Assembly (NCBI GenBank): GCA_963693365.1
Contig: CAVNZM010000014.1
Span: forward strand, 62,001 to 126,000
Length of the DNA: 64,000 bases
Direction of reading: 5' to 3'
Source of the DNA: Amoebidium appalachense
Taxonomy: Eukaryota > Ichthyosporea
Part shown: piece after piece, positions 1-18,284 of the stretch
How the letters are laid out: each line of letters opens with the position of its first letter
Numbering within the stretch: position 1 is the first letter of the stretch
Translations under genes and position numbers: made by a program
Notes under the pieces: generated by a model
The model's database searches: none
Seen by the model: the letters and a program-made list of their open reading frames with translations, nothing else
Told to the model about the DNA's origin: nothing

Positions 1-22
1 ACACACACGTACACACACACAG

Positions 23-490
23 GAGCATCGACGTGAGGACATAGTAGACCTCAAGGGCATGGTGATTGAGCTGCTACGACACTTTGCTGCAGCCACAGGC
101 AAGCAGGCACAGAGGATCATTATGTATCGTGATGGGGTGGGGGAGAGCATGGTGGACCAGATAGCAAGGACAGAGCTGCAGGCACTGAGGAACGCATACA
201 AGGCGCTGTATGGGAGGGTGTGTCCTGTTGCTTTCATCAACGTGCAGAAGAGAAACAAGTGCAAGCTGTTCCCGAATAGGAAGGGGGATGGCGACTTTAA
301 GGTGCGTGGGTGGGTGGGTGGGTGGGTGGGTGTGTATGGCAGTGATTGGGGTGGGATGGGGCGGTAGTGTGTGTGTGTGTGGAGGAAGGGGGGGGGGGGG
401 GGGGGGGGGGGAGAGAGGGGGCAAGGGAGATAGGGGGTGGTGGTGGTTGTGTTGGTGCGTGTGTAGGTAGGTAGGTGCGTATGTGTGTGT

Positions 491-523
<33 letters not shown>

Positions 524-869
524 GTAGTGGTTTGAGGGTGGTGGTGGTGGTGGTGGGGGCGGGGGGGTGGATTAATGCTTGATAATGGTGGTTAGACAAT
601 TTACCTGTGTTGCTTCGACTGGCCATGTGCATACTGGGGCACATACAGTCAAACACTTTGTGCACGTGTCGGCGTTGATGCTGTGTGTGGTGCTGTTTTG
701 TGCTGTATGTTAATGTGTGATGGAGGGCGGAAGGGGGAGGGAGGGGAAGAAGGGGCTAAGGGGAAAAAGAAGCAGGGGAAGGGGGGGTGGGGGGTGGGGG
801 TGTGTGTGTGTGTGGGGGGGGGGGGATTGGAATTAAAAGGATATCGCTGACTGAGCTGTTCCGTACCCT

Positions 870-900
<31 letters not shown>

Positions 901-1524
901 CCCCCCCCCCCCCCCCCCCAGCCCCCAACCCCTCTCCCTCCCCGAGCATGCAGTCACTGCCATCCACTTTCTGGACATTGCACCTTCAACGCTGCCCCAC
1001 CTGCACAAGTCAAATTAACACCGCATTGCCAGTCCCCCCCCCCCCCCCCCCTCTCCGTCTTCTAATCCCGCTTCCTCGTCCTCCCCTCCCCCCCCCCCCC
1101 CCCCCCATCATCCTCCGCACTTTTTTCTCCCTTTCACCCTCTCCCCCCCCCCCCCTCCTCCCACGTGCGCGCGCGCGCACACACACACGTACAGGCCAAC
1201 CTTATGCCAGGCACGGTAGTAGACACGGGGATCGTGCACCCAACCATCTTCGACTTCTTTCTGTGCAGCCACCAAGGGCTCAAGGGCACCTCCAAACCCA
1301 CGCACTATCTGCTGTGGTTTGATGACTTGGGGTTCACCAGTGACGGCATACAGGAGCTGACAAACAGGCTGTGCTATGTGTATGCCGCATGCACACGTGC
1401 CGTGTCTATCCCTGCCCCTGCCTACTATGCTGACCTGCTAGCTGAGAGGGCCAGGAAGTTGGGCATAGAGGATATGAGGACTGCACTCAAGCCAGAGTTG
1501 GCTAGGAGGGTGTTTTACTGCTAG
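23..1524 (+). CDS. Argonaute (Ago-clade), C-terminal part of the PIWI domain, 5' partial
   Basis: Two exons, 23..301 and 1195..1524 (stop TAG), joined in phase 0, give the last 202 residues; the remainder lies before the window. Exon 1 follows an acacacacag acceptor at 13-22. It carries the PIWI-domain block [12 protein letters not shown], whose Asp is the third catalytic residue, then a QKRNKCKLF segment matching the family's QKRHHTRLF. Exon 2 has [32 protein letters not shown] and [17 protein letters not shown]. All are Ago hallmarks; the GTSKPTHY block and PAPAYYA favour the Ago clade over Piwi. The protein should bind small RNA and cleave or repress complementary RNA. The last catalytic position, His in human AGO2 and most plant Agos, is Asp here (AYYAD), giving a DEDD-type site if the first two residues, outside the window, are intact. 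It ends RRVFYC, where animal Agos end MYFA. The 893-nt intron is very G-rich at its 5' side and C-rich at its 3' side. Confidence 0.93.
302..1194 (+). other. Argonaute intron with G-rich 5' half and C-rich 3' half
   Basis: The donor is gtgcgt at 302 and the acceptor acag ends at 1194. The 5' half holds (GGGT)n, (GT)n and G tracts (about 390-412 and 492-522). The 3' half holds C tracts (about 870-919, 1036-1052, 1090-1107, 1143-1157) and (AC)n. The halves are therefore broadly complementary. Confidence 0.8.
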
Positions 1525-1609
1525 GCGGTGGGTTAGGAGAGGCAGGATATGAAGCGGGTTTTATTTATTTATTTAATCATCAACTTAGTTGTTTGTTATT
1601 TATTTTTTT

Positions 1610-1640
<31 letters not shown>

Positions 1641-1679
1641 CTTCCTTTCTTTCTTTCTTTCTTTCTTTTTTTTTTTTTT

Positions 1680-1718
<39 letters not shown>

Positions 1719-2188
1719 ATTCAAGGACACGAAATGTGTGAAAATGTATATATATGTAGAAAGAAACGAGGCTGTATTCTTCAAACCTTGCTGGGTATCC
1801 CGGGGGCTAAGGGGGTCTTCTACCCGTTTGCATCTGGTACTAATATTACTAATATCATACCATATATATATATATATATATTATATTGGTGCGGGTAGTC
1901 AACACAGCTGGGAACTTGCTATGCACTTGTGTGCTCTAGTGTGCGACTTATTCCCTGCAGCAAGGTGCTAGTTTGGCATAGCGGATAGCTTTGCTTGGCT
2001 GTGTGCTTGTAGGAAGCATGTCTGTACTTTATCTCGTTATTAGGGAAACAAATGATGTGATGTCTTGTCGATTCACCTTTTAAGCCCATGTAAATTATAA
2101 ACAAATATATGCGCCGACTTCTGGGGCACACATGGGACAGTTCGCCTCAGGCATACGATGTCAAAGTGCTGTGTGCGCGTCTGAAAAA

Positions 2189-2222
<34 letters not shown>

Positions 2223-4321
2223 CAGTTACAGATTGGCTCATGTACTTAGCAACTTGGGCAAGTTAATATATTGGGTGTTTGTGTGTGTATGTGTGTGTGT
2301 GGGGGGGGGGGGGAGGGGGGGGGGGGGGGGGGGGGGAGGTTTAAATCAGTGCGGCGGTGCTGGTTTTGGTGGCCATGGTGTGGGTGGGGCGGCCGGTGTG
2401 TGGGATGTGTGTGTGTGCGTGTGGGGGGAGGGGGGGGGGGGGGGGGAGGTGCTGCTGTTCAACCGGGTGGTGGGGTGGCCCGGGGGTCGGGTGGTGTGTG
2501 GCCGGGGGGGATGGGAAGGGGGCCCCCGGGGGGGAGGGGGGAAGGGGGGGAAGGGGGGCGGGGGGAAAAGGAATGGTGGTGGTGGTGGTTTTGGTAGTGG
2601 GGTGGGATGGGATGGGGTATGGGTGGGGGGATGGGGGTGGGGTGCCCGGGAGGGGGGGGGGGGGGGGGGGGGGAGGGGGGGGGGATCATAAACATGTTCA
2701 TAATGATTGCCATGGCGCACCATGGCACGACTGTATAAATACATTTCATAAAAAGACCAAAAGTTCCGTTAATTATCCTATGACCCATGTTGACTGTCAA
2801 TAATTACAGTCCGCCACTTGGTACCTGTAATATTAATTAACGGTTGAGAGGTGTGCGCGGAGCCTGGAGCAAAATAGTTTGCAACCACAGAAAAGTGAAC
2901 TTTCGGCTACGACAGAGTCTGACACGAGCTCCACCAAGGCACGCTTACAACGGACTGTGAAAAGCAGGAAAATATTATGGGACTCGCATGAAAGAGACAG
3001 AGACATCTAATTAATTAGACAGGTGCGTCTCGTTGATGGGCATTTCAAAGGGGGATCCGGCAGTGATGCAGCAAAGGGGTGAGAGGCGGGCCAACTCGTG
3101 GGCACTCCTCATGGCTGGTTCGCAACAGCGTGGTGTTGGTATGGTGGCAACCCCCTAGGCCTTTGACCGCAGTTTATTCTGGCAAACAGCCTCTAAGTAT
3201 GCCACAGCCTGCTCTGCCAGCCTCACAGTCACGGTGTGACTCAAGTTATGTCTCGACGGCACGCGCAGGGCCTGTGCAGCTTGTCGGGAGGCCATGAAAA
3301 AAAAAAAAAAAAAAAACGGTCGCTGAGGAATTGCGCACAAGCGTGATCTTCCACCAATCCATAGCCTTAGATTTGGCGCCAAAAAGCCAACATTAACCAT
3401 ATATGGTTCGAGTCAATCGGATTGTTCGGAGGCTCATTTGGAGAACAGGGCACATCTAAGTTTAACACAGGGCAGGGGCAGGGCCGTAAAACTGCCACTC
3501 CGCCAGCCCACCAGAGCACACCCTTTCTACCGACACTCTCTTTGCTGCCCACCACTGCACCCTATGGTGTCGCCACCACACCGCCACCATGCTGCTACGA
3601 ACCAGCGCCCCAACGACGGCCGGTGAGTTTGATACCACTCCTCCCCATCCTCTCACCCTGGCTGGGCTACCCCCTCCCTCTCCCAGTCACACCAGGAATG
3701 CCAAAGGAACTTAAGAAGGGAACGAATGCATGTGTGGTGATGGTACTTGTCGGGAGGGTAGGAGGATCCGAAGGTGAGGTGAAGAAGGAACGAGGAGTGA
3801 AAGAGGGGGGGGGGGGTCATAATGTGGGTAGACACGGACTGTGTCTGCTGCTTGATAATTGTTGTATGTACATGTACACTGTAGTAAAGACTGCAATCAT
3901 ACAAGGTTGGCAAGTTGTGGAACACACATGTACAGAGGGTCAGTTTCACCTAGCCTCCCGGGCGGGGGGGGGGGGGGGGGGGGGGGAGGGGAGTACGGTA
4001 TGACCCATGAATGATAATGATCAAATATGCCATGGTTGTGTTGCAAGGCTTCGTTTTGTGCCCATTAACCTACTAATGTGACAATGCACGGGTGTGTGGT
4101 ACATACACACAGCCACACAAATGCAACATACACGTTTTTTGACCCAGCAGTTTATTTGAGACATCTTGCAACTGTTTTGCATACACAGTAGGCATTGGTC
4201 ATTGTTCACTTAAACTTTATCACGCACTGTTTCTCTACGGCAGTGCATTCACATGCCTCTGCTATCTGGTGCCAATCATCAGCTAAAACCTCGATAATTT
4301 CACCCCTCGGTTTCACCCCAC
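1525..4321. other. intergenic, tail-to-tail between Argonaute and GDSL esterase
   Basis: No gene seen. Contains a poly(T)-(TTTC)n-poly(T)-poly(G) block at about 1600-1719, a (TA)n stretch at 1864-1881, poly(G) at about 2190-2220, 2300-2336 and 2656-2683, and an A tract at 3298-3316. The stretch 2690-3960 is non-repetitive but I see no convincing splice-linked coding sequence in it. Confidence 0.6.
4151..4156 (-). terminator. AATAAA polyadenylation signal, GDSL esterase
   Basis: Plus-strand TTTATT reads AATAAA on the minus strand, about 166 nt past the esterase stop codon. Placement and motif fit, but there is no transcript evidence. Confidence 0.5.
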
Positions 4322-5138
4322 CTACATTCTTTTCCCAAATACCTTCCCGATAAACCTCTCACCCAGCAACTTATGCACAGCAGTGGTTGGGTGGCCCGAA
4401 TCGAAAAGCACGTGCTCATTTGCATCGGTACACACCACCATGGGGGCGGCATTTGGGTCCGGGCCACCCCCAGAAATACAGGGTGCGGTGGCATTGTGGA
4501 AATTTGCGGGGGGGTTTGCAAGGATCGACCGGAAATGGGTGAAGATGTCGTACCACACAAAGTGGCCCTTGTTTGCTTTTGCATAGGTCAGGTAGGCGCT
4601 CTTGAGTTCTGGTGGGAGTTGTAGGATGGTGAGTAAATGTGAGTTAAATGGTGTGGCAGGCCGGTATGTGTGTGGGGGGAAAGGACATCAATAGCTAGAT
4701 AGGATTTTAGAGTTTTTTGAGGGTTCAAGGGATGTTGCACATGATGGGTGTAGGTGGATTTTGTTACGACCCCCCCCTCTCCCCCCCCCCCCCCCTCTCT
4801 CTCTCTCTTGCCCTCTCTCTCTTTTTTGAAAAAGAGGAAGGGAGGGGGGAGGGGGGGGGGGGGAGGAGGAGGGGGAGGGAAAAGCAAGGGGTGGGGCGAA
4901 GTTGGGGAGGGAGGAGGAGAGGGGGGAGTGGGCGAAGTGGGGGAGGGGAGGAGGAGAGGGGGGAGGGGGGGGGGGGAGGGGGGGGGAGGGGGGTTGGTCC
5001 GAGGCAAGAAGTAGCAAACAGCAAGGTGTCAACCAAACTTCACAGGGGGGGAAGGGGCATGCAGGGGGGTAGGGCCCGGGGAGGGAGGGGGTTAGGGGGG
5101 GGGAGGGGGAGGAGGAGGACGTGTGTGTGTGTGTGTGT

Positions 5139-5184
<46 letters not shown>

Positions 5185-7051
5185 TGTGCGCGCCTGCGCA
5201 TTCGAACGTCTGTGACTGTGTCTGTGTGTGTGTGAGTATGGTTATGTCAGTATCCGTGTGTGTGGTTTTTTTGAGGCAATTGGGTAGGGGAGGAGGGGAA
5301 GAGTGGAAGAAGAAGCGGAGGAATGTGGGGGTGGGAGGAGGGGCATCCTACTTGTGTTGATGTCAGCAAGCAGGGCCTCCTCCTTGTCCCCCTTGCCGGG
5401 GGGGATGAACACAGGGTTGAGTACGATGCGCCTTGCACCAGCCCCGTACAGAGTGCCCACAATGCCCATCAGAGCACTCACTACCTCCTGCGCAGGGACG
5501 CTGGCACCTGCCACCCACAGTGTGACGTCAGCAACGGCCCAATGGCACACTCTCAGACCCCACATTGCCCCGATGCCCCCCTCCCCCCCCCTCCCCTCTC
5601 TCTCTCTCACTCCCCCCCCCCCCCCCCCCCCCCCCCCCCAACACTTACACAAACACATAAGGCCGGTGCCCTCGTCTTTGGCCCCGCCCACCTCAAGAGT
5701 ACTACCATGCACCACTGTGTGGACATGTTAGGGACACACACATTCCCCCCTTAATCCCCCCCCCCCCCCCCCCCCCCCCCCCACCCCCTCCACCCCCCTA
5801 CCTACCCCCTCTCCCACTGCGTGCACACTCTTTTGCAGCCGTATACCGTGATGCCGTGGTTTCGTAATCTTTGCGTGTTTGTGCGCTGATTCGTTCTGTG
5901 CCTAGGACACTTAATATTTGGGCGTGTTTGCGTTGTGATTGCTAGCACCTATACGCAAGGGTAGAGCTAAAGTGGGTGTTCTTATACTCGCTTAGTTCTG
6001 GCTATGTGCCCGAATTATTTTCCTACTCACACCATTTCAATCTGAGGGCATTTCAATCTGAGGGGGTGATTGCACACACCAGACTGCATGATGTCATTGC
6101 CCCCACCCCAGATGACGTACAGCTGTTTGTTGGTGGGCTTGGTGCCGTTGAGGTACATGGCCACCTGCAGCAGGAGGGGGGGTTCAAAACATCAGGGGGT
6201 CTTTCTTCAAATTTGAACCGCATGTATTTCTTTTCTGTGTGTTTTATTTTGGGAATAACAAATGTAGAGATATCATTTGGCCTATTTTGTGCGGCAGCTT
6301 CTCAACCAGATTCTGAGTGCTATGGTGCTTGCGCATATTAAATGCCAGTTGAAGTTAAAAACTTCCCCTGGGAAGATTCCAAAATAATGCATGCGTGCAT
6401 CCAATGCAATGTCTTGAGGGTGACCCCCCCCCCCCCCCCCCCCCTCTCCCCTTCCCCCCCCTCCCCTTTCCCCCACCAGCCCACCCCCGCCCCCCCCCCT
6501 TTGTGTGTTTATTTATTTGTCACACTCAAAGGTTTCATCAAGTAAAGTCAGGGCCCTTACCGCCTTATCCATGGGTGTTGGGGCTGGGCCCATGCCCATA
6601 GGTCCCCCCTGTGGCATGGAACTATTTCCAGTGCCGCTCTGAGCCATCCCGGTGGGCGGAGCAGCAGCGGGGGCAGAGGCTTTGGTCCCGGGGGCGGCAA
6701 GGGTGTGGGAGGTGGAGCCGCCAAAGGCACGGTCGGTGAGCGGTACACGCAGCTTATCGGCAACATACTCAATCCACACGGGACCATCTGGGGAGGGCGG
6801 TAGTCAGGAATCATCCGGTGATCATGAGGTGTAAGGGTTCGTGTTTCTGAGCTGCAGTCTGAAAAGTAAACATCTTTGATATATGGCTCGAGCTCTATAG
6901 AAGTCAAAGGCACTTCCAAATTTTCTTCAGGTAAAATTTGCGGGCACGAATTGCACATGAAAAGAAGCCGTTATCACGTGCGTCCTCGCCAGGTTAGAGT
7001 GCTCGTGTGGTCTAGACAGTTTTTTTTTTCTGGGAAGGGGAGGGGGGGACT

Positions 7052-7084
<33 letters not shown>

Positions 7085-7396
7085 GAGGGGGGGAGGAGGT
7101 GGAGGTCCCATGGGGATAGGGAAGGAAGAGAGGGTAAGGAGGATTAACGTTCTGTCTTGAGTGCGTCTTGTTAAGCGGTGGAGTAGGCACATAAACAACA
7201 TACTTGAAAAGCGGCCGTTGAAGAAGGGGGGTGAGGGAGGCAACTTCATGCCGCTCAGCTTGTAGGTGCCGTTGCCGTTGTCTGACAGGGAGTCGCCAAA
7301 CAACACAATGTCGCTAGGCCTCCCCACACCTTTGGCCCTCGCACCATCTGTGAACCCGGCCATAAAGGCAGCCGCCAGAATAATTATTGTCTTCAT
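4322..7396 (-). CDS. secreted GDSL/SGNH-family esterase-lipase
   Basis: Five exons on the minus strand: 7396-7204, 6787-6561, 6164-6080, 5507-5352, 4608-4322. Phases (1, 0, 1, 1) close to 315 aa. The start at 7396 opens a clear signal peptide (MKTIIILAAAFMAGF...GARA), so the enzyme is probably secreted or vacuolar. SGNH blocks in order: block I FGDSLSDNGNGTY with nucleophile Ser36; NGPVWIEYVADKL and the Gly of RAFGGSTS (block II); IWGGGNDIM with Asn163 (block III); FDSGHPT with Asp290 and His293 (block V). All catalytic residues are present. This is the plant-type GDSL arrangement, which hydrolyses ester or lipid substrates; the substrate is not predictable. A low-complexity Ala/Pro/Gly/Met insert (about residues 95-135) separates blocks II and III. 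In-frame residues upstream of 7396 would spoil the signal peptide. TATA and CCAAT motifs lie just upstream. Confidence 0.92.
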
Positions 7397-7480
7397 TTTA
7401 GTTGTTTGGGCATAAGGCACACAGTCTGATCTGGTGGGCGCAGTGCGAGAATGTGAGGAAGTTTATACATGGTGCCTGTA

Positions 7481-7543
7481 CTTTATACCTGAGGCATCAA
7501 GTGAGTTCTCCAATCCGAATAAGCGCTACAACATCATGATTGG
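7481..7543 (-). promoter_or_regulatory. TATA box and CCAAT box of the GDSL esterase
   Basis: On the minus strand TATAAAG lies at 7487-7481, about 85 nt before the ATG. CCAATCA lies at 7543-7537, about 50 nt further upstream, with a second inverted CCAAT (ATTGG) at 7514-7510. The order and spacing are those of a core promoter. Confidence 0.5.
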
Positions 7544-8363
7544 ATGAGCTATGAATATAGCTATTTCGGGTAAATTGACTTCCAGAATTTGTGCGACAAC
7601 CTTTTTCGCGATTAGATGAAGGAGTGAAGTGCACGGGGGAAACACCGCCGCACGGTGATCATCATGCATGGGAGGCTTTGAATGCACATTTTGGCTGCCT
7701 TTTCAAAAGTGATCATGAAAGCAATGAGCAGAAAGGGTGGGAAAATATATCGAGCAGTTAGAATTAAAAAGAAAATTACTGCTGTACGGTGTGGTTAGGC
7801 GGTGGTTGCGATGTTTTCAAATCCAGTAGCAGTACCAAGTTGGACTGACCACTGTAATCCTGACGTGTTCTGACGTCACATTCCAATGTGCTCACCTTAT
7901 GCTGCGCTCCGGAAAACGCAGCTGCAGTAGGCCGTCAAATGTGCTGGCTGGGGGCCAAGATGATGTCCGTTAGTGTATGATAGCAATAAATAGACAGAAC
8001 TGCATGAACAGAACTGCAATTTCGAAGTCTTTACTGCTAAGCCAGTACTACAATAAATTGCTACATATCGATATACGCGGACACACATGCATATGTACAT
8101 GCACGTATATTTACACACAGTGGTAGAGCGGGCAGCTCCGGATGTGTGCGAGTTTCCAGCTGTTGCCACCGTGCCTAATAGCCAATTTGCTCTTTAGGAT
8201 CGGAGGCCTTGCTATTAGTTATTATTCTAGCCGAGTCCCAAATCATTCCATAGGGCATGCTTACCCATGCCCTCCCGGCCCTGTGCACGTGGGAGCCTGC
8301 GGCCTCTGTGACTCTTGTTACACTTGTAGATACGGTAGCCAGAATTCGGGAGTTCGAACGGGT

Positions 8364-8510
8364 GTAGGGTCGTATACTAACACGTACTGACGTGTTGCCG
8401 CACGTGCGACGTTATACATCTACTTGAGGCGGTCCTTTTTTGCAAAAAAAAAAAAAAAAAAAAGGGAGACACCGCCTCAGGAGGTGGTAGGGTCGTATAC
8501 AAACTCGTAC
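8364..8510. repeat. hairpin with internal poly(A), flanked by 24-bp direct repeats
   Basis: GTAGGGTCGTATAC begins both 24-nt direct repeats (8364-8387 and 8487-8510; two mismatches). Between them the arms TGAGGCGGT (8425-8433) and ACCGCCTCA (8471-8479) are perfectly complementary and enclose CCTTTTTT and an A21 tract that can also pair. It looks like a small non-autonomous insertion. Confidence 0.5.
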
Positions 8511-8569
8511 CCTTACCGTCCCTCCCTTTATCCATCTACACACGCACACACGCACACACAAGCACACAT

Positions 8570-8626
8570 TTTCTCTCTCTCTCTCTCTCTCCCCCCCCCC
8601 CCCTCCCCCCCTCCCTCTCTCTTCTT

Positions 8627-8694
<68 letters not shown>

Positions 8695-8785
8695 CCCCCT
8701 CCCCCCCCTCCCCCCCCCCCCCTCCCTCTCTCTCTCTCCCTCTCTCCCCCTCTCTCCCTCTTTCTCCCTCTCTCCCCCTCTCTCC

Positions 8786-8870
<85 letters not shown>

Positions 8871-8944
8871 CCCCCCCCTCCCCTTTCTCTCTAGATCTCT
8901 CTCTTTCTCTCTTATTATCTACGTCTATTCCTTTCTATCTCCAG

Positions 8945-8984
<40 letters not shown>

Positions 8985-9110
8985 CCCCGTCCCTCTCTCC
9001 CTCTTTCCCTCTATTTGCCCCTCAGAGTCTCCCCACCTCCCTCCCCTTCCCCTCCCTCACCCCACCCCCCCAACATGCACCCCCCCCCCCCCCCCCCCCC
9101 CTCCCCCCGC
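8570..9110. repeat. (CT)n microsatellites and poly(C) tracts
   Basis: Near-pure (CT)n at about 8631-8692 and 8818-8868, with poly(C) at about 8591-8607, 8943-8981 and 9080-9101. Leu/Ser/Pro reading frames here are translations of the repeat. Confidence 0.9.
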
Positions 9111-9644
9111 CTGTCCCCTTCGCTCTCCGAGGCTCATCTCTCTCTCCCCTCCTTTGGCCCCCTCCCCCCCTTCCCGTCTCTATAGCCCGTGCGTGTACGT
9201 GTTTGGGTGTAGTTGTACTATGTCCTAATAAGGCCAGATTGCACATGCAGGAATTAGCGCAGCAGCATGCAAAGGCGTGTCTGTAGCGCTCTGCCCACAC
9301 CTGCCTTGCTCACTCACCAAATCTATGCGGTAGGGCCCGGGCCATTGCAATTAGCAGCCAAAAGGGCAGCAAACTAGAACATGTGGGCCACCGAAAAGGG
9401 AGACGGTTGGCATGTACTGGTGCGGACACTTTCTTTCTTTCTTCCTTTCGTTCTTTTCAAAGTTTTCAAAGTTTCTCAAATGATTTCAAAGTCTTTCTTT
9501 CTTTCTTTCTTCTTCTACTTCTTCTTCTTCTTCTCCTTCTTCTTCTTCTTCTTCTTCTACTACTACTACTACTTCTTCTTCTCCTTGTTGTTGTTGTTGT
9601 TGTTGTTTGTTTTTTTTCCGTTCCTTTTTCTTTCTTTCTTCATT

Positions 9645-9678
<34 letters not shown>

Positions 9679-9709
9679 TTCCTTCCTTTCTTTCTTTCTT
9701 TCTTCAAAT

Positions 9710-9796
9710 CTTTTGATCGGCCATAACATGCCAAATCCGATTACAGCTTTGAGAGGCCGCTGTAATCGGATCTGGCATGCCATAACCAATCAAAAG
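9710..9796 (-). ncRNA. candidate microRNA-precursor-like hairpin
   Basis: A 38-nt arm (9710-9747), an 11-nt loop (9748-9758) and a second 38-nt arm (9759-9796). Thirty-two positions are Watson-Crick pairs. The other six are A-C mismatches on the plus strand but become G-U pairs on the minus strand, so only minus-strand RNA forms an unbroken 38-bp stem. Total length of 87 nt is in the range of a pre-miRNA. It lies in otherwise non-coding sequence next to a (CTTT)n tract. A foldback transposon remnant is the main alternative. Confidence 0.4.
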
Positions 9797-12061
<2,265 letters not shown>

Positions 12062-12125
12062 TTTGATTGGTGTATCAGCACAACCAATCATCGCCGGTAT
12101 AGGGCTGCCTCGAAGGTATATAAAG
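12062..12125 (+). promoter_or_regulatory. CCAAT/TATA core promoter
   Basis: TGATTGG (inverted CCAAT) near 12064, ACCAATCA near 12082 and TATATAAA at 12117-12124, the best core promoter in the window. Transcription would start near 12150. Confidence 0.6.
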
Positions 12126-12149
12126 CAGCCAGTCGCCTGTTGACTTTCT

Positions 12150-12985
12150 CTTTCCCTCGCGCTCTCACTCCACAAATGGAACGAACCTCTTTCACTTAGT
12201 CTTTCTTCATCCACACTCAATCCTCCGCCATCCGCAACCATCCGCCGTGTCTACACTCTTCCAAGGTATGTGTGCGTGTTATCTATGCAACCATGATGAT
12301 TGTAGAGGGTTTCGGGGTTGGATACGTGTGATTTGGGTGCTTGGTTGTTTTTTTCTGTACGATGCGGACTTCTTACGATGTGGGTCATCTGCTCGGTGTT
12401 GGAGGGGTAGTTTGTCGATGGTTGTTACGGTGTTACTAATGAACTTGTTTGTCAGACTGTGAAGCCTCTGAGGACACCTATTCACACATTCCAACACTTG
12501 GAATGAATAAAATATGATTATACAATCTGCAATTCTGAGGCTACAAGTAATGCTTTCATGCTCTCCTGCCTGCCACGACTTCAGCTCTAACTTGCTGTTT
12601 CTGTTTGTACAGTTCGAGCTTCTACCGGTACTGGGCAACGGCGGGCTGGACAGCGTCGGACTGCTTTTGAGTTGGCAGCATCGTGACTTATTACCCTTGT
12701 TTCCTGACTCTTCCCTCCCACAACTTGCCGCCTCCCTTGGAATCGCTCTCTTGCTCGTCCCCCCTTCCGCACCCCCTCTCCCTTCCCTCGCCCCTCTTTT
12801 GCGCTCGTTCCCTAAACCTCCGTTCTCCCCCTGCCCGCACCCAATACACTCTATCCTGCCTGCTGTTGCATGTCAGGTTTATTTTCTCGGCTGCTGGTCA
12901 GTCTGCCGTCCTCTCAAGCTTACGGTCTGCAATGAGCTTTAGGGTGTGACAAGCACGCGGGCTACGGCCCTGACAATAAACTGAG
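12150..12985 (+). ncRNA. candidate spliced transcript without a recognisable ORF
   Basis: Downstream of the TATA box, a first exon ends at donor CCAAG|GTATGT (12265/12266). A pyrimidine-rich TGTTTGTACAG acceptor ends at 12612, and AATAAA sits at 12975-12980. Exon 1 has only a seven-codon ORF starting at its one ATG. The long open frame in exon 2 (from 12613) is not entered from any ATG in exon 1: reading back across the junction meets a TAG. It is therefore either non-coding or encodes a small protein I cannot see. Transcript ends are inferred. Confidence 0.4.
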
Positions 12986-13429
12986 ATAAGCAAATGTCAG
13001 GGGGAATGCGCTGTTAATTACGTCAGGATGCACACCACACTTTGTGGTCAGCCGTGGAACCTGCAACACTGGCTTGAATGGAGAGTGCACACCCTTGCTC
13101 TCTTGTCTCTGCAACACTTATGCTTGAAACAGTTCTGTGAACATTCGTGCCTTGTTGGCCCAATGAGGGCTGCAAAGCTCAGGGTGTTGCTTCTGCTTCC
13201 AGCTAAGTGCATACGTGGTACAGGTCACTGTGTAAAGGACCTTAGTCCAGTATGAGTTCAAATCTAAAGTGTGCAGCACACAAACACACGGTGCACCATG
13301 TATAAAGCACAGCCGGGGCTCTATAAAGCAAGGAAAAACTATGTACACCAGTCGAGAACATCACCGGGAAGACCTGTCGTGCATATAATTTACGGGCCAC
13401 CACGGCACCCCTCTGCCGACATTGCTTGC

Positions 13430-18284
<4,855 letters not shown>

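Larger units (their letters stand above)
7544..9709. other. intergenic, non-coding and CT-rich
   Basis: Unique AT-balanced sequence to about 8360, with no gene seen. Then a direct-repeat-flanked hairpin (8364-8510), long (CT)n and poly(C) tracts (about 8570-9110), and (CTTT)n/(CTT)n tracts (about 9430-9705). Confidence 0.6.

Noticed and set aside
8340-8370. tRNA B-box-like GAGTTCGAACGG (also GGTTCGAGTCA near 3404).
   Set aside because: No A box at a proper distance and no cloverleaf can be formed. I found no tRNA or rRNA gene in the window.
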